Source: Gelidibacter pelagius (GTDB lineage Bacteria; Bacteroidota; Bacteroidia; Flavobacteriales; Flavobacteriaceae). From it: a stretch of DNA of 64,000 nucleotides. The position numbers and the translations under genes are program-made. The notes under the pieces were generated by a model. The model saw only the letters and a program-made list of their open reading frames with translations, was not told where the DNA came from and did not search any database. The stretch lies in contig NZ_JAGEVG010000014.1 in the NCBI RefSeq assembly GCF_017581925.1, forward strand, positions 1 to 64,000, given 5' to 3'. Position 1 is the first letter of the stretch, and every line of letters starts with the position of its first letter. Positions 34,674 through 42,789 of the stretch are shown in pieces.

Positions 34674-37139
34674 ATGAAATCATTATTTTCAAATTTATCG
34701 GTTAGGAGCCGATTCAAACCATCTCTCAAACTTATTTTTATTTATGTTTTGCTTTTTTCAAGCGTTACTGCTTTTGCGCAAAACTATCGTGTATCCGGTC
34801 ACGTTACCCAACAAAATTCTGAACCGCTCGCAGGTGTGAGCATTCAATTGAAGCATAGCGCGATCTGGACCCAAACAGATCTTAACGGAGACTACACTTT
34901 GGACTTGCCTAAAGGAAAACACACTTTAGAAATTCGTTATCTCACAGCAAAGCCTATCGAAAGAACTTTTGACCTTAATTCGGATTTAGTGCTGGATATC
35001 GTCATTAATGAAACTGCAGAAGTTTTGGATGAGGTATTGGTCAATGCGGTACGTGTCGGGTCAAGTTCGCCAATTACACACTCCAATATCTCAAAGGAAG
35101 ATCTGGAAAAGCGCAATTTAGGCCAAGACATTCCTATGCTTCTTAACTTTTTGCCATCAGTTGTAACGACCACTGATGCAGGAGCAGGTGTTGGCTATAC
35201 AGGTATTCGGGTGCGTGGGATTAATGCGCAATCCACCAACATTACCATTAATGGCATTCCTTATAACGATGCGGAGTCCATGGGAACCTTCTGGGTAAAT
35301 CTGAGCGATTTTGCCTCGTCAACCGAAAGTATGCAATTGCAACGTGGCGTCGGAACTTCAACAAATGGCGCTGGTGCATTTGGTGCAAGTATTAATGTGC
35401 TTACTGAAGGAGTATCTAATGAAGCAAGTGCTGAAATTGCCAATAGTTTCGGGAGTTATAATACCCACAAACACACGCTTAAGTTTAGTACTGGACGCTT
35501 AAATGACCACTTCGAAATTTCAGGGCGTCTGTCAAATATTAAGTCGGATGGCTATATTGATCGTGCGTCTTCTGATTTAAAATCGTACTTCTTGCAAGGT
35601 GCTTATGTTGATACCAATAGATTGATAAAGGCAGTTGTTTTTGGAGGTCAAGAAATCACGTATCAGGCGTGGAACGGATTGGAAGACTTGGATGTATTAA
35701 AGAACGATAGAACCTTTAATACGGCCGGAATGTATACTGATGTTGATGGAAACATTCAGTTTTACGATAATGAAATTGACGATTATAAGCAAGATCATTA
35801 CCAACTGCATTGGAATGAGCGCATCAACAACAATTGGTCCACAACTATGGGGTTAAACTACACACGTGGTTTAGGGTTTTTTGAGCAGTATAAGGAAGAT
35901 CAAAAATTGGTTCAATATGGGATGGAAAACATCGAATTGGGAGGTGAAAGCATCACTCGCAGTGATTTGGTGCGCCGTCGCTGGTTAGATAACCATTTCT
36001 ATGTGGTAAATGCCAACGCCAATTATAAAAAGAACGATTTGGATCTTTCATTTGGAACATCATATAGTACGTATAGTGGCGATCATTATGGAGAGGTGAT
36101 TTGGGCCCAATATGCCGGGAACTCACCCAAAGGACATCGTTATTATGATGGTAACGGGAAGAAAACCGACGCCAATTCGTTCGTAAAAGCTACCTATCAG
36201 TTTGATGAACAACTGAGTTTCTATGGCGATTTACAATTTCGTAATGTGGCCTATTCAACTACCGGCACCAACTCAGATATGGACCTCATGGAAATTGACG
36301 AGACTTTTAATTTCTTTAATCCCAAAGCAGGATTGACCTATCAGTTCAACGCAGCAAATGCCTTGTACTTTTCTTATGCAAGAGCCAATAGAGAACCAAG
36401 TCGAAAGGATTTTCAAAATAATACCGATGTCAAGCCCGAGCAACTTAATGATTTTGAGTTGGGATGGAGATTTGATGATCCAGCGGTTCGTATCAATGCC
36501 AATGCTTATTATATGTTGTATAATGAGCAATTGGTGTTAACAGGTGAACTTGACACTACTGGGAATCCAATCCGGACCAACAGTGGAGATAGCTACCGTT
36601 TAGGTTTGGAAATTGAGGCGGCGGTGAGGCTGACTTCCCAATGGAGTTTACAGCCAAGTGTGACCGTGAGTTCAAATAAAACCAAAAATTCGGTCATAGA
36701 GCGTGATGGTGAGTTAGTGGATTTGGGTAAAACGAATATTTCATTTTCTCCTGAACTTGTAGCGTCAAACGCGCTAGTGTTCCAACCTAAAGAACATTTT
36801 CAAATGAGCTTGTTGAGCAAATACGTAGGGGAACAGTTTATGGGCAACACCGATTCTCCAGCTTCTAAACTGGACGCTTATTTTGTGAATGATTTAAACA
36901 TCACTTACGAATGGCATTTAAAATCGAAAGAAGACTCTCAGAAGAAACCTTTTCTCAAATCGGTTTTGTTTTCTGGGTTGGTGAATAATATTTTCAATAA
37001 GAAATATATATCCAATGGGTTTTATTACACCTATGACGATAACTGGACCGATCCAAATCGAGTAACGACCATAGAAGGTGCTGGTTATTTTCCTCAAGCC
37101 ACTACTAATTTTCTGGTTGGGGCGACTTTAAAATTTTAA
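34674..37139 (+). CDS. TonB-dependent receptor, predicted thiamine uptake
   Basis: 821 residues. Long signal peptide (about 36 residues, ending TAFAQ), a carboxypeptidase-regulatory-like domain (about 38-115, 'YRVSGHVTQQNSEPLAGVSI'), plug domain (about 130-240: 'DIPMLLNFLPSVVTTTDAG', 'IRVRGINAQSTNITINGIPYND', 'GTSTNGAGAFGASINV'), then a 22-strand barrel ending 'FLVGATLKF'. The TPP riboswitch in its leader makes an outer-membrane thiamine (or TPP / thiamine precursor) receptor the best prediction, like the THI-regulated receptors reported in other Bacteroidota. The stop codon overlaps that of the convergent lipoprotein gene by 4 bp. Confidence 0.93.
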   Translation: MKSLFSNLSVRSRFKPSLKLIFIYVLLFSSVTAFAQNYRVSGHVTQQNSEPLAGVSIQLKHSAIWTQTDLNGDYTLDLPKGKHTLEIRYLTAKPIERTFDLNSDLVLDIVINETAEVLDEVLVNAVRVGSSSPITHSNISKEDLEKRNLGQDIPMLLNFLPSVVTTTDAGAGVGYTGIRVRGINAQSTNITINGIPYNDAESMGTFWVNLSDFASSTESMQLQRGVGTSTNGAGAFGASINVLTEGVSNEASAEIANSFGSYNTHKHTLKFSTGRLNDHFEISGRLSNIKSDGYIDRASSDLKSYFLQGAYVDTNRLIKAVVFGGQEITYQAWNGLEDLDVLKNDRTFNTAGMYTDVDGNIQFYDNEIDDYKQDHYQLHWNERINNNWSTTMGLNYTRGLGFFEQYKEDQKLVQYGMENIELGGESITRSDLVRRRWLDNHFYVVNANANYKKNDLDLSFGTSYSTYSGDHYGEVIWAQYAGNSPKGHRYYDGNGKKTDANSFVKATYQFDEQLSFYGDLQFRNVAYSTTGTNSDMDLMEIDETFNFFNPKAGLTYQFNAANALYFSYARANREPSRKDFQNNTDVKPEQLNDFELGWRFDDPAVRINANAYYMLYNEQLVLTGELDTTGNPIRTNSGDSYRLGLEIEAAVRLTSQWSLQPSVTVSSNKTKNSVIERDGELVDLGKTNISFSPELVASNALVFQPKEHFQMSLLSKYVGEQFMGNTDSPASKLDAYFVNDLNITYEWHLKSKEDSQKKPFLKSVLFSGLVNNIFNKKYISNGFYYTYDDNWTDPNRVTTIEGAGYFPQATTNFLVGATLKF

Positions 37140-37558
37140 TTGGTAATAAGGAGGGAGTTTCCAGACACGGACACGCGGTATTCTTTGAGTCCACAAGGTA
37201 ATTGGGTCCCGATGGAACCTCCAGTAAATAAGCTATAAGTATTGGCGTCAACGCAACCACAAATCGCGTTGGCGCCAGTAATTGTAAGTAAAGAGCAGGA
37301 CGTCTGTTCGTGGTTGGGATCTGCAGCATCCCATGCACGAAAACCGCTACCAACATTTATTACGATAATGCCTTTATTGCCTTGGTTGGCGATATATACT
37401 GAATTGCTGGTAAATTGCAACTGGTTGTACTGTGGCAAATTCATGTTGACAGTAGCATTCACAGAAGCATTGACCAGGAACTTGCAATTCTCATCGCTAT
37501 TGTTTCTGCTACAAGCAGTTAAAAAAATAAGGCTAACAAGTAAAAAAAACTGTTTCAT
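37136..37558 (-). CDS. Lipoprotein with degenerate Rieske-like fold
   Basis: 140 residues. Lipoprotein signal MKQFFLLVSLIFLTAC. The spacing of Cys, Gly and aromatic residues ('GFRAWDAADPNHEQTSC', 'NAICGCVDANTYSLFTG', 'CGLKEYRV') resembles Rieske [2Fe-2S] proteins, but the two CxH / CxxH ligand motifs are not intact, so a cluster is doubtful. Five Cys remain in the mature part and could form disulfides. ATG at 37558 precedes the signal peptide; 37579 would add seven residues. It converges on the receptor gene with overlapping stop codons (TTAA). Confidence 0.75.
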   Translation of the reverse strand: MKQFFLLVSLIFLTACSRNNSDENCKFLVNASVNATVNMNLPQYNQLQFTSNSVYIANQGNKGIIVINVGSGFRAWDAADPNHEQTSCSLLTITGANAICGCVDANTYSLFTGGSIGTQLPCGLKEYRVSVSGNSLLITN

Positions 37559-37709
37559 CAGATTTAAATTATGATGCAATTTACAACAATCTCAAAGTTG
37601 TGGTAAATATTTTGTATATTTGTTTCATATCTCGTGCTAGCGGGATTTTTTTATGCTGTTCTCCAAAACGGGGTTTCAGCATATTTTATATATAGTAAAA
37701 CGAAGAATT

Positions 37710-38183
37710 ATGAGTAAAGTATCTTATTATACCGCTGAAGGTTTAAAGAAGTTAAGGGAAGAACTCAGTCAGTTAAAAGACGTGGAGCGCCCAAATGCCT
37801 CTCGGGCGATTGGTGAGGCGAGGGATAAGGGTGATTTGAGTGAGAACGCCGAATATGATGCAGCCAAAGAGGCACAGGGCATGTTGGAAATGAAGATCTC
37901 CAAATTGGAGGAAACCTTATCAAATGCCCGCTTGATTGATGAATCACAATTGGATAGTTCCAAAGTTTTGGTGCTTTCTAAAGTGAAAATAAAAAACCAA
38001 ACGAATGGCATGGAGGTGACCTATACCTTGGTGGCTGATGGTGAAGCTGATTTAGCTTCAGGTAAAATTTCGGTCAACTCCCCTATCGGAAGAGGCCTTT
38101 TAGGCAAGACTGTAGGTGAGGTTGCGGACATTCAAGTACCCAACGGTATTTTGAAATTTGATATTTTGGAAATTTCCAGATAA
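37710..38183 (+). CDS. greA: Transcription elongation factor GreA
   Basis: 157 residues. N-terminal coiled coil (about 1-75) with the acidic tip 'EARDKGDLSENAEYDAAKE', whose Asp/Glu pair reaches the RNA polymerase active site and stimulates cleavage of backtracked RNA; C-terminal FKBP-like domain (about 80-157: 'VTYTLVADGEAD', 'ISVNSPIGRGLLGKTVGEVADIQVPNG'). The ATG at 37710 is the family start (MSKVSYYTAEGLKKL); an upstream ATG at 37653 is not conserved. Followed by its own terminator. Confidence 0.96.
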   Translation: MSKVSYYTAEGLKKLREELSQLKDVERPNASRAIGEARDKGDLSENAEYDAAKEAQGMLEMKISKLEETLSNARLIDESQLDSSKVLVLSKVKIKNQTNGMEVTYTLVADGEADLASGKISVNSPIGRGLLGKTVGEVADIQVPNGILKFDILEISR

Positions 38184-38218
38184 TCAGATTTAGATTTTTT
38201 TAAATTAAAAAACACAAC

Positions 38219-38256
38219 ATTCCTGTTAAGATCAATTCTAACAGGAATTTTCTTTT
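38219..38256 (+). terminator. Terminator of greA
   Basis: ATTCCTGTTA (38219-38228) with TAACAGGAAT (38239-38248), 10-nt loop, then T-rich TTTCTTTTT. Confidence 0.88.
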
Positions 38257-38299
38257 TATATTTATAGAGTTCAGAGTTTCAAGAAAAACAGTACTTTCT

Positions 38300-38362
38300 A
38301 AGAAACAAGAAACAAGAAACAAGAAACAAGAAACAAGAAACAAGAAACAAGAAACAAGAAAC
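38300..38362. repeat. Nine perfect tandem copies of AAGAAAC
   Basis: Nine identical 7-bp units (63 bp) with a partial tenth unit, between greA and the HIT gene. A further AAGAAAC occurs at 38440-38446 after the GC-rich palindromes. Perfect tandem heptamers are prone to copy-number change by slipped-strand pairing. Confidence 0.95.
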
Positions 38363-38438
38363 AAGCTTGCCCGTCCGCAGCTTTTGCGGAGGCGGGAAAC
38401 AAGCCTGTCCGTCCGTAGCTTTTGCGGAGGCGGGAAAT
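38363..38438. repeat. Two tandem 38-bp GC-rich palindromic elements
   Basis: Copy 1 at 38363-38400 and copy 2 at 38401-38438 differ at only a few bases. Each contains CCGTCCG(C/T)AGCTTTTGCGG and AGGCGGGAAA, a stem of CCGCA/TGCGG plus CCG/CGG type. The second copy ends 16 bp before the HIT gene. GC content stands out sharply from the surroundings. Confidence 0.85.
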
Positions 38439-38454
38439 AAGAAACAAGAAAAAA

Positions 38455-38844
38455 ATGGCATCGATATTTACTAAAATAGTCAATGGTGAAATTCCATGTT
38501 ACAAAGTTGCTGAAACGAAAGATTTTTTGGCCTTTTTAGATGTGAACCCCAATACAGAAGGTCACACGCTTTGTATTCCCAAAATTGAAGTTGATCAACT
38601 TTTTGATTTAGATGAAACTACCTATGTAGGATTAATGGAGTTTTCTAGAAGTGTTGCTATTGCATTAAAAAAGGCAGTGCCATGTAAACGTGTCGGGATG
38701 TCTGTTGTTGGATTGGAAGTCCCTCATGTACACGTCCATTTGATTCCGCTCCATAGCATGGATGATATTCGGTTTATAAATAAGGTGAGCTTGGAAAAGG
38801 AAGAGTTTGAAGCCATAGCTCAACGGATCTCAGACCGACTATAA
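38455..38844 (+). CDS. HIT family hydrolase
   Basis: 129 residues. Histidine-triad nucleotide-binding protein: opening 'SIFTKIVNGEIPCYKVAET', middle 'GHTLCIPKIEVDQLFDL', and the triad 'VPHVHVHLIPL' (His-x-His-x-His) with the nucleophilic His near residue 98. HIT enzymes hydrolyse AMP-lysine or AMP-linked phosphoramidates and dinucleoside polyphosphates. The ATG at 38455 follows the heptamer array and two palindromes, so all of its 5' flank is repeat DNA; an in-frame upstream ATG at 38422 lies inside the repeat and is rejected. Confidence 0.93.
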   Translation: MASIFTKIVNGEIPCYKVAETKDFLAFLDVNPNTEGHTLCIPKIEVDQLFDLDETTYVGLMEFSRSVAIALKKAVPCKRVGMSVVGLEVPHVHVHLIPLHSMDDIRFINKVSLEKEEFEAIAQRISDRL

Positions 38845-38985
38845 TTCTATTTTATTAGTGTCCGGTAGAATAATAAAAAGTTAACAAACCATTTAAAGAG
38901 AAGGATGTTAGGCTGTTTTTAAAATAACATCTTGTTTAAATAATAGGTGTTATCATTTTGTTACAATCAAATTTTTATTCTATAC

Positions 38986-39333
38986 CTAAAAAACTCCCAA
39001 AAAGAAGAGTATAGTTGCGACTAATAGTGATACCAGTACTAGAATTAAAATCCAAGATGAAGTTTTCAATTTGAACGACGTTGGTTTTGGTGGTGATGCA
39101 CGTTGCTGATATTCAAAAACTCTATCAATATCGTCGGTCCACCGTGCAGGGAAGATCATGGTCTCACAAACCTTACAAAATAATGAATGAACGGTCTCTG
39201 ATGAAATGGCTTTGTAAAAAAAGTTTTCGACAAAGCGTTGCTTGAATGTCAATTGCAGTCCGTCTCTTGAATAACATTCAGGACAGTTATTATTTAATTC
39301 GACTTCACTTAAAGTAAAATACTTGTTATCCAT
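38986..39333 (-). CDS. Zinc-ribbon protein with C-terminal membrane anchor
   Basis: 115 residues. Four Cys in two pairs (Cys17-P-E-Cys20 and Cys53-K-V-Cys56) form a likely zinc ribbon; the C-terminus is one membrane helix (about 93-114, 'WILILVLVSLLVATILFFL'). Tail-anchored with the ribbon in the cytoplasm is the simplest topology. No named family. It ends the short leftward unit after the sensor kinase, with a 9-bp gap between them. Confidence 0.78.
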   Translation of the reverse strand: MDNKYFTLSEVELNNNCPECYSRDGLQLTFKQRFVENFFYKAISSETVHSLFCKVCETMIFPARWTDDIDRVFEYQQRASPPKPTSFKLKTSSWILILVLVSLLVATILFFLGVF

Positions 39334-39342
39334 GAGCTAAAT

Positions 39343-40482
39343 TTACGGAATTAATTTTAATGACATCTGCATGGTAGTTCCTTTGTCAATTTCTGAATGA
39401 AGCACTTTAATTTTTCCATCGTGGTAATCTTCTACAATCCGTTTTGCCAATGAAAGTCCTAAGCCCCAACCACGTTTCTTACTGGTAAAACCTGGTTCAA
39501 AGATCTGGTTGAACAAACTTTTGGGAAGGCCCTTGCCAGAATCTGTAACTGTAATTTTAACATCCTTCTCACCCTCAATGATGGTCACTTTTAAATGGCC
39601 TTTACCTCGCATGGCATCTATGGCATTTTTCACTAAATTTTCAATCGTCCAACTGTAGAGTTGCTGATTCAAATTGACATAAATGGGATGATCTGGCGCT
39701 TCAATTTCAAAACCTATTAATTTGCTGGAACGCGCTTTCAGATATTCATAGGAATCGACGGTTTCTTTGACGATATCCGACCTTTTTAAAGTTGGCATCG
39801 AACCAATCTTACTAAAACGATCGGTAATGGTTTGTAAACGTGTGATGTCCTTTTCAATTTCCATGAGATAAGATGGGTTAATATCTTCAGAACGTAAAAT
39901 TTCTGTCCATCCTATTAAAGAAGATAGAGGTGTACCAATTTGGTGAGCAGTTTCCTTTGCCATTCCCGTCCAGAGTTTGTTCTGTGCGGCAATTTTTGAA
40001 CTGCGATAGAAAAAGTAAACCACGGCAGCAAAAAGCACAATAATGAGGAGTAATGCTAATGGATAGTATTTGAGTTTGTTGATTAACGGTGAGTTGCCAT
40101 AATAAATGGTGTAATAAATTTCATTGTCATAATACACCTCAATAGGTTTGTTTTCACTTTCAAATGCTGCTATAAGATTTTGGACTGAGGCGGGATTATC
40201 AACTTTCTTTTTATCAATATTTTTGAAAGTGCCTAAACTTCCATCTTTATTAATGGCCAACATAGGCGTAGTATGATTGCTTTCTAAAATCTTAAGCGTA
40301 AGTTCCACATTCTCGTCAGCGTCAGATTTTAGGAGTTCGGATTGGGCAAATGACCAGTTTTGCATTTTGATGCGCTCTTCAGCTTTGAAATTCTGAAAGA
40401 AAATATACGTATTCCATAAAATTAAAGAGATAATTATAAAAGACGAAGCAATAATGATCCACCGCAAAATATTTCGGTTCAT
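39343..40482 (-). CDS. Sensor histidine kinase
   Basis: 379 residues. Two membrane helices (about 8-28 and 145-170) flank a periplasmic sensor region of about 115 residues with no recognised fold; there is no clear HAMP domain. Then the HisKA helix with the phospho-acceptor His in 'AKETAHQIGTPLSSLIGWTEIL' region, and an HATPase_c domain with the N box 'ENLVKNAIDAM', G1 'VTDSGKGLPKS' and G2 'GWGLGLSLAKRIVE'. No response regulator is adjacent, so its partner is unknown. I prefer the ATG at 40482 (MNRNILRW); 40494 and 40536 are also in frame. Confidence 0.9.
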   Translation of the reverse strand: MNRNILRWIIIASSFIIISLILWNTYIFFQNFKAEERIKMQNWSFAQSELLKSDADENVELTLKILESNHTTPMLAINKDGSLGTFKNIDKKKVDNPASVQNLIAAFESENKPIEVYYDNEIYYTIYYGNSPLINKLKYYPLALLLIIVLFAAVVYFFYRSSKIAAQNKLWTGMAKETAHQIGTPLSSLIGWTEILRSEDINPSYLMEIEKDITRLQTITDRFSKIGSMPTLKRSDIVKETVDSYEYLKARSSKLIGFEIEAPDHPIYVNLNQQLYSWTIENLVKNAIDAMRGKGHLKVTIIEGEKDVKITVTDSGKGLPKSLFNQIFEPGFTSKKRGWGLGLSLAKRIVEDYHDGKIKVLHSEIDKGTTMQMSLKLIP

Positions 40483-40648
40483 AGAGTAAGGCATCAATAC
40501 ATTTGTGATTTTAAATATACTTAAAGAAAACAGCAAATAGAAAATCTTTATACCGATAATTTTTAAGCACTACTTAACTAATGCAATTATGTTGATATTA
40601 TTGTTTGATTCTTGTTCTAATTCATTTTTATAGGTTTAACAATATGGT

Positions 40649-40656
40649 TACATTTG
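40649..40656 (+). promoter_or_regulatory. -7 box of the flavin reductase gene
   Basis: TACATTTG matches TAnnTTTG; start codon 19 bp downstream. Confidence 0.5.
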
Positions 40657-40675
40657 CAACTAACAATTTTTTTAA

Positions 40676-41545
40676 ATGGTAAGTTTTGATTCTAAAGACC
40701 TGTCTACAGGCAAATTACATGGTTATTTGTTAAGTGCTGTGGCACCGCGACCAATTGCTTTTGCGAGTACTGTGGATGTTGATGGGAATCCTAACTTATC
40801 GCCTTTTAGTTTCTTTAATGTGTTTAGTGCGAATCCGCCAATACTCGTTTTTTCGCCTGCAAGACGCGTAAGGAATAATACCGTGAAACATACCTTAGAG
40901 AATGTGGAAGCCACGATGGAAGTTGTGATAAATGTTGTCAATTATGATCTGGTACACCAAGCGTCATTGAGCAGTACGGAATACGAAAAAGGAATCAATG
41001 AATTTGATAAAGCCGGTTTGACCATGCTTAAATCAGATATTGTAAAACCCTTTAGGGTGGCAGAATCGCCAATACAATTAGAATGTAAGGTCAAGGAAAT
41101 TATAAAATTGGGCACAGAAGGCGGAGCGGGTAATTTGGTCATTTGTGAGGTGGTAAAACTTCATATTTCAAAGGAAGTTTTGGATGACAACGAAATGATC
41201 GATCAAGAAAAGTTGGATTTGGTAGCTAGAGCAGGTGGCGATCATTATAGCCGTGCTAAGAGCGGTTTTTTTAAAGTACCAAAACCTTTGCGCACGATGG
41301 GTATTGGTATTGACGCAATGCCAGAAGCAATTAAAAACAGTATGATTTTTACAGGAAATGACTTAGGAATGTTGGGCAATATCGAGGCGTTCCCAACAGA
41401 TGAAGCGATTGCGGATTTTGTAAAGAGTGTTGGTGAACATCACGCCGATATCAAAGAAATGACACATCGCGAAAAGCACAAAATGGCAAGGAATTATCTG
41501 AGCTATGGCGATGTTGACAGTGCCTGGAAATTGTTGCTTTCTTAA
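40676..41545 (+). CDS. Flavin reductase family protein
   Basis: 289 residues. FMN-binding split-barrel flavoprotein: 'LLSAVAPRPIAFASTVDVDGNPNLSPFSFFNVFSANPP' region (about 18-60) is the diagnostic FMN-binding block, followed by 'TMEVVINVVNYDL'. The C-terminal ~90 residues ('FFKVPKPLRTMGIGIDAMPE' onward) are typical of the larger Bacteroidota members. The electron donor and substrate are unknown; the family includes NAD(P)H:flavin reductases that feed two-component monooxygenases, none of which is nearby. Confidence 0.9.
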   Translation: MVSFDSKDLSTGKLHGYLLSAVAPRPIAFASTVDVDGNPNLSPFSFFNVFSANPPILVFSPARRVRNNTVKHTLENVEATMEVVINVVNYDLVHQASLSSTEYEKGINEFDKAGLTMLKSDIVKPFRVAESPIQLECKVKEIIKLGTEGGAGNLVICEVVKLHISKEVLDDNEMIDQEKLDLVARAGGDHYSRAKSGFFKVPKPLRTMGIGIDAMPEAIKNSMIFTGNDLGMLGNIEAFPTDEAIADFVKSVGEHHADIKEMTHREKHKMARNYLSYGDVDSAWKLLLS

Positions 41546-41564
41546 TTTTTGAGTTTAAGATTAA

Positions 41565-41640
41565 AAACTTGAAATTCACGGCAATAACGAATATCAATAA
41601 AGAATAGAGAATAATAATAAATAGGAATAATAAAAATTAG
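41565..41640. repeat. Degenerate A/T heptamer array
   Basis: Units such as GAATATC, AATAAAG, AATAGAG, AATAATA, ATAAATA with about 7-bp period fill the gap before the DUF3127 gene. Confidence 0.5.
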
Positions 41641-41644
41641 TCAA

Positions 41645-42019
41645 ATGGAAGTACAAGGAAAAATCAAAATGGTAGGAGAAACTCAAACTGTCGGAAGTGG
41701 TGGGTTTAGGAAAAGAGAAGTGGTAGTGACTACAGAAGATCAATACCCTCAGCATATTATGGTTGAGTTCGTACAGGACAAGACCGATTTGTTAAATAAT
41801 TATCAAGTTGGTCAAAATGTGAAAATCAGTATCAATTTGAGAGGAAGAGAATGGGTGAATCCACAAGGCGAAACTAAATACTTCAACTCTATCCAAGGAT
41901 GGCGTATTGAGAATTTACAAGAAGCATCTTCTGGAGGTATGCCTCCTGCTGCTCCTGCTGAAGCGTTTCAACCAGCAAACGATTTAAAAGAGGATGATCA
42001 CGATGATCTCCCGTTTTAA
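41645..42019 (+). CDS. DUF3127 OB-fold protein with SSB-like acidic tip
   Basis: 124 residues. N-terminal OB-fold-like domain (about 1-90: 'MEVQGKIKMVGETQTVG', 'FRKREVVVTTEDQYPQHIMVEF', 'QVGQNVKISINLRGREW', 'KYFNSIQGWRIE'), a Pro/Ala linker, and an acidic tail ending DDHDDLPF. The DUF3127 family is common in Bacteroidota and resembles single-stranded-DNA-binding proteins; the tail is close to the SSB C-terminal peptide (DDDIPF) that recruits repair and replication proteins. Likely ssDNA-binding, but no experiment known to me. Own terminator at 42091. Confidence 0.88.
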   Translation: MEVQGKIKMVGETQTVGSGGFRKREVVVTTEDQYPQHIMVEFVQDKTDLLNNYQVGQNVKISINLRGREWVNPQGETKYFNSIQGWRIENLQEASSGGMPPAAPAEAFQPANDLKEDDHDDLPF

Positions 42020-42040
42020 GTAAACAGAATTTTCGGCTTT

Positions 42041-42066
42041 GGAACATGGAGCTTGTCGAAATGTTC
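42041..42066. repeat. Inverted dispersed repeat (GAGCTTGTCGAA core)
   Basis: GGAACATGGAGCTTGTCGAA followed by ATGTTC: outer GAACAT / ATGTTC arms around AGCTTGTCGA. Its complement TTCGACAAGCTCC is of the 'TTCGACAAGCTC' type seen widely as intergenic repeat. Confidence 0.55.
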
Positions 42067-42090
42067 AGAAGTGAGAATCTTATAAAAGAG

Positions 42091-42120
42091 CCTCAATGTA
42101 TCTAGCATTGAGGTTTTTTT
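42091..42120 (+). terminator. Terminator of the DUF3127 gene
   Basis: CCTCAATG (42091-42098), 7-nt loop, CATTGAGG (42106-42113), seven T. Confidence 0.92.
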
Positions 42121-42153
42121 GTGATATTTAACAATGATAAAAAGACCTATTTC

Positions 42154-42789
42154 ATGATTCTTTTAACAGATAAAATCGAATTTCCTGACCCAACTCAAGC
42201 CGACCCCGATGGCCTGTTGGCTGTTGGTGGCGATCTGTCTGTGAAGCGATTGCTTTTAGCCTATAAAAGCGGTGTTTTTCCATGGTTCAACGACGATAAT
42301 ACCTTCATCTTGTGGTGGTCACCAAATCCGCGATTTGTTCTGTTTCCTGAACGTTTGAAAGTCTCTAAAAGCATGACTCAGGTACTTCGAAATAAAGGTT
42401 TTACGGTCACCATTAATCAGGATTTTGAATCAGTGATTTTGGAGTGTTCAAAAGCCAAACGTCAAGGACAGGCTGGTACTTGGATCACATATGAGATGAT
42501 CAAAGCCTATACAAAACTTCACTATTTGGGTTATGCAACCTCTGTTGAAGTATGGCAGAATGAGATGTTGGTAGGTGGTTTGTATGGTGTTGATCTGGGC
42601 AATGGCGTGTTTTGCGGTGAGAGTATGTTCGCTAAAGTCAGTAACGCGAGTAAAGTGGCTTTCATCACTTTTATTCAGAACACAAACTATAAACTTATCG
42701 ATTGTCAGGTGTACACCAATCATTTGGCAAGTTTGGGTGCTGAAGAGATAGAACGAAGTGAGTTTTTGGAATATTTGAAAGAGGATTAG
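42154..42789 (+). CDS. aat: Leucyl/phenylalanyl-tRNA-protein transferase
   Basis: 211 residues. Adds Leu or Phe to proteins with N-terminal Arg or Lys, marking them for ClpAP/ClpS degradation (N-end rule). Diagnostic blocks: 'FPDPTQADPDGLLAVGGDLS', 'GVFPWFNDDNTFILWWSPNPRFVLFP', 'GTWITYEMIKAYTKLHYLGYATSVE', 'LVGGLYGVDLGNGVFCGESMF', and 'LIDCQVYTNHLASLGAEEI'. The ATG at 42154 is chosen over the GTG at 42121, which abuts the preceding terminator's T run. Confidence 0.96.
   Translation: MILLTDKIEFPDPTQADPDGLLAVGGDLSVKRLLLAYKSGVFPWFNDDNTFILWWSPNPRFVLFPERLKVSKSMTQVLRNKGFTVTINQDFESVILECSKAKRQGQAGTWITYEMIKAYTKLHYLGYATSVEVWQNEMLVGGLYGVDLGNGVFCGESMFAKVSNASKVAFITFIQNTNYKLIDCQVYTNHLASLGAEEIERSEFLEYLKED

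Noticed and set aside
38279-38461. Antisense frames reading FLFLVSC repeats
   Set aside because: They are translations of the AAGAAAC tandem array and the two palindromes, not proteins.
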